A stretch of DNA of 64,000 bases. Origin: Sphingobacterium prati (GTDB lineage Bacteria > Bacteroidota > Bacteroidia > Sphingobacteriales > Sphingobacteriaceae). Below, in pieces: positions 62,530-64,000 of the stretch. The DNA lies in the NCBI RefSeq assembly GCF_013167215.1, contig NZ_JABJWY010000032.1, forward strand, positions 62,001-126,000, given 5' to 3'. The notes below the pieces were generated by a model. That model was not told the origin of the DNA, ran no database searches, and worked only from the letters and a program-made list of their open reading frames with translations. Positions within the stretch are counted from its first letter, which is position 1. The number at the start of each line of letters is the position of its first letter. A program made the position numbers and the translations under genes.

Positions 62530-63966
62530 TTATTTGCTTTGCAATTGGATTGCGGTGGAATAGTTAAATCTTGTACCTGGACTTCTCAAGGTGATCTGAT
62601 TGTCACGTTGTGACCAGTCCAAGCGACCTTTATGGCCCAAAATTGTGATTTTTTTCACCTTAAAATTGTCGGGCACCTGAAAGACATATTCATTCGGTTG
62701 CTGATAAGTGTCACCTTCAGAAAGATGAAATACATTGACGATTTTACTGTCCTTACTTCTGGTATAATAGTAATCACCTTGATGATAAGGTGCGACGGTA
62801 CGTGTTGCATACACGGCATTCTGATTGATCTTCATCCAAGCAGCCAGTTCGTTTAAACGATCATATGCGGCTTGATCGTAATCCCCTTTGGGGCCGGGGG
62901 CGATATTGAGCAGATAGTTTCCGCCACGAGAAATAATCTTGACGAGGGTTTCGACGATCTTCTTTGTTGGTTTGTAATTATCATTGGGCACATAGCTAAA
63001 AGAATCTCCCATGGTAATGCAGCTTTCCCAAGGGATATCCAATGGATGCTCGGGTACGGCCTGCTCCGGCGTGACATAATTTTCCCAGTTTCCGGGAACG
63101 GTGCGATCGACAACAATGATTCCGGGTTGATTTTTTCGGGCCATGCCACCAATGCGGTCCATGTCAATATCTTGTTCAACTTTAATGGTTTTTTGCCAGT
63201 CGACGGACTGATCGATCGTTTTGAAAGGACGTACCCAGCCACCGTCTAACCATAAGATATCGACCTTTCCATATTCGGAAGTGAGCTCGTTGATCTGGTT
63301 GTAGGTATAGTTTTTGAATTTTTCCCAACGCTCAGGATGTTTTTTAGGATCGTAGTTTACATTGCGATCTTTTGGTGGGAAATAATTCCACCAGTAATAA
63401 TCTGTATGCCAATCCGGTTTTGAAAAATATGCACCAATTTTGAAACCGTCGTTGCGGAAGGTGTTGAAGATTTCCTTGGTGACGTTTGCCTTTGGATTGG
63501 AGGAGAAAGGTGTTTTGCTGGATGTGATTTTGTAATCGGATTCTTTGGTGTCAAACATCGCGAAACCATCGTGATGTTTGGTCGTAAAGACGACATATTT
63601 CATGCCAGCAGCTTTGGCGGCATCGGACCATTTTTGCGGGTTGAAATCTGTGGGGTTGAATGTTGTTTGTAGATTTTCGTAGTTCTTTACGTATTCGTTG
63701 TAAGTTGCGCCATGTTCAGGCTTGCGTTGTGTCCAGCCTTCATCTTCGGGGCATAAGCTCCAGCTTTCCACGATTCCCCACTGACTATAGGTTCCCCAGT
63801 GCATGAAAAGACCAAATTTCATGTCCTGCCATTGTTCGAGGTTTTCGATCACCTGTGGATCGGTAGGTTTTTGATAGCCACCCGACACATTGTGCGCTTG
63901 ACCAAAGATTAAAGTAGTGGTCGTAGCCAAGAGTGCGGTGGATATAATAGTTGTCAGTTTTTGCAT
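62530..63966 (-). CDS. Secreted alpha-L-fucosidase, GH29, compact form
   Basis: A 478-residue exported enzyme (signal about 1-23, LIFGQ) removing alpha-L-fucose. The GH29 barrel shows FGLFMHWGTYSQWGIVESW, TTKHHDGFAMFDT and the nucleophile Asp in VDILWLDGGWVRP (D241), followed by a short C-terminal beta domain (about 390-478). It lacks the additional C-terminal module of the fucosidase at 16134-17927, and the two differ widely in sequence, so they likely act on different fucosyl linkages. The gene's promoter region continues to the window edge. Confidence 0.92.
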   Translation of the reverse strand: MQKLTTIISTALLATTTTLIFGQAHNVSGGYQKPTDPQVIENLEQWQDMKFGLFMHWGTYSQWGIVESWSLCPEDEGWTQRKPEHGATYNEYVKNYENLQTTFNPTDFNPQKWSDAAKAAGMKYVVFTTKHHDGFAMFDTKESDYKITSSKTPFSSNPKANVTKEIFNTFRNDGFKIGAYFSKPDWHTDYYWWNYFPPKDRNVNYDPKKHPERWEKFKNYTYNQINELTSEYGKVDILWLDGGWVRPFKTIDQSVDWQKTIKVEQDIDMDRIGGMARKNQPGIIVVDRTVPGNWENYVTPEQAVPEHPLDIPWESCITMGDSFSYVPNDNYKPTKKIVETLVKIISRGGNYLLNIAPGPKGDYDQAAYDRLNELAAWMKINQNAVYATRTVAPYHQGDYYYTRSKDSKIVNVFHLSEGDTYQQPNEYVFQVPDNFKVKKITILGHKGRLDWSQRDNQITLRSPGTRFNYSTAIQLQSK

Positions 63967-64000
63967 GTATAAATATAATGAAAATGATAAAAAGAAAGCC

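Overview
This 64 kb window is chromosomal DNA of a Bacteroidota member, most likely a Sphingobacterium or close relative in the Sphingobacteriaceae (inference). The reasons are three complete SusC/SusD pairs, lipoproteins with the lipobox-Cys followed by charged residues, many secreted glycosidases, a bifunctional HisB, an ECF sigma/FecR-controlled SusC with an STN domain, and promoters that fit the Bacteroidota consensus TTTG-N19-TAnnTTTG. I saw no rRNA, tRNA, CRISPR array, insertion sequence or integrase.

Layout. 1-5059: the 3' part of a histidine operon (hisC partial, hisB, hisH, hisA, hisF, hisIE), closed by a clear terminator. 5320-15786: housekeeping genes (WD40 protein, free-methionine sulfoxide reductase, GH20 hexosaminidase, ruvA, maeB, PBP4-type carboxypeptidase, Xaa-Pro aminopeptidase, response regulator). 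16134-24780: a GH29 fucosidase, then a SusC/SusD operon ending in an unusual secreted fusion of a PLC-like phosphodiesterase and an alkaline phosphatase. 24881-28883: two lipoproteins flanking a Fic protein whose promoter carries two identical palindromes.

29671-37400 is the accessory stretch of most interest. It is a compact, same-strand run of a HEPN-like protein, a SWIM-SNF2 helicase and four small proteins of unknown function. The first and last small proteins are paralogues, and the middle two may share an N-terminal motif. It is preceded by a 787-bp gap holding a 20-bp palindrome superimposed on a consensus promoter and a possible attenuator or small RNA. It contains no recognisable transposition, restriction-modification or CRISPR gene, and I consider it the best candidate for an undescribed system.

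37436-44062: a small membrane protein, then a SusC/SusD pair with a DUF218 protein instead of hydrolases. 44170-48559: a secreted Gfo/Idh-like protein, a barstar-like protein and a TonB-dependent receptor. 48988-58180: ECF sigma, FecR, STN-type SusC, SusD, a purple-acid-type phosphatase and a glycerophosphodiester phosphodiesterase. 58479-63966: a GH3 glucosidase, a small lipoprotein, a sialidase-like Asp-box protein and a second GH29 fucosidase.

How the genes fit together: two of the three SusC/D systems carry a phosphodiesterase plus a phosphatase, once fused in one polypeptide and once as two genes under ECF/FecR control. This suggests parallel uptake of phosphodiester compounds such as glycerophosphodiesters or phospholipid head groups. 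The two fucosidases, the hexosaminidase, the sialidase-like protein and the GH3 enzyme point to use of fucosylated, amino-sugar-rich glycans.
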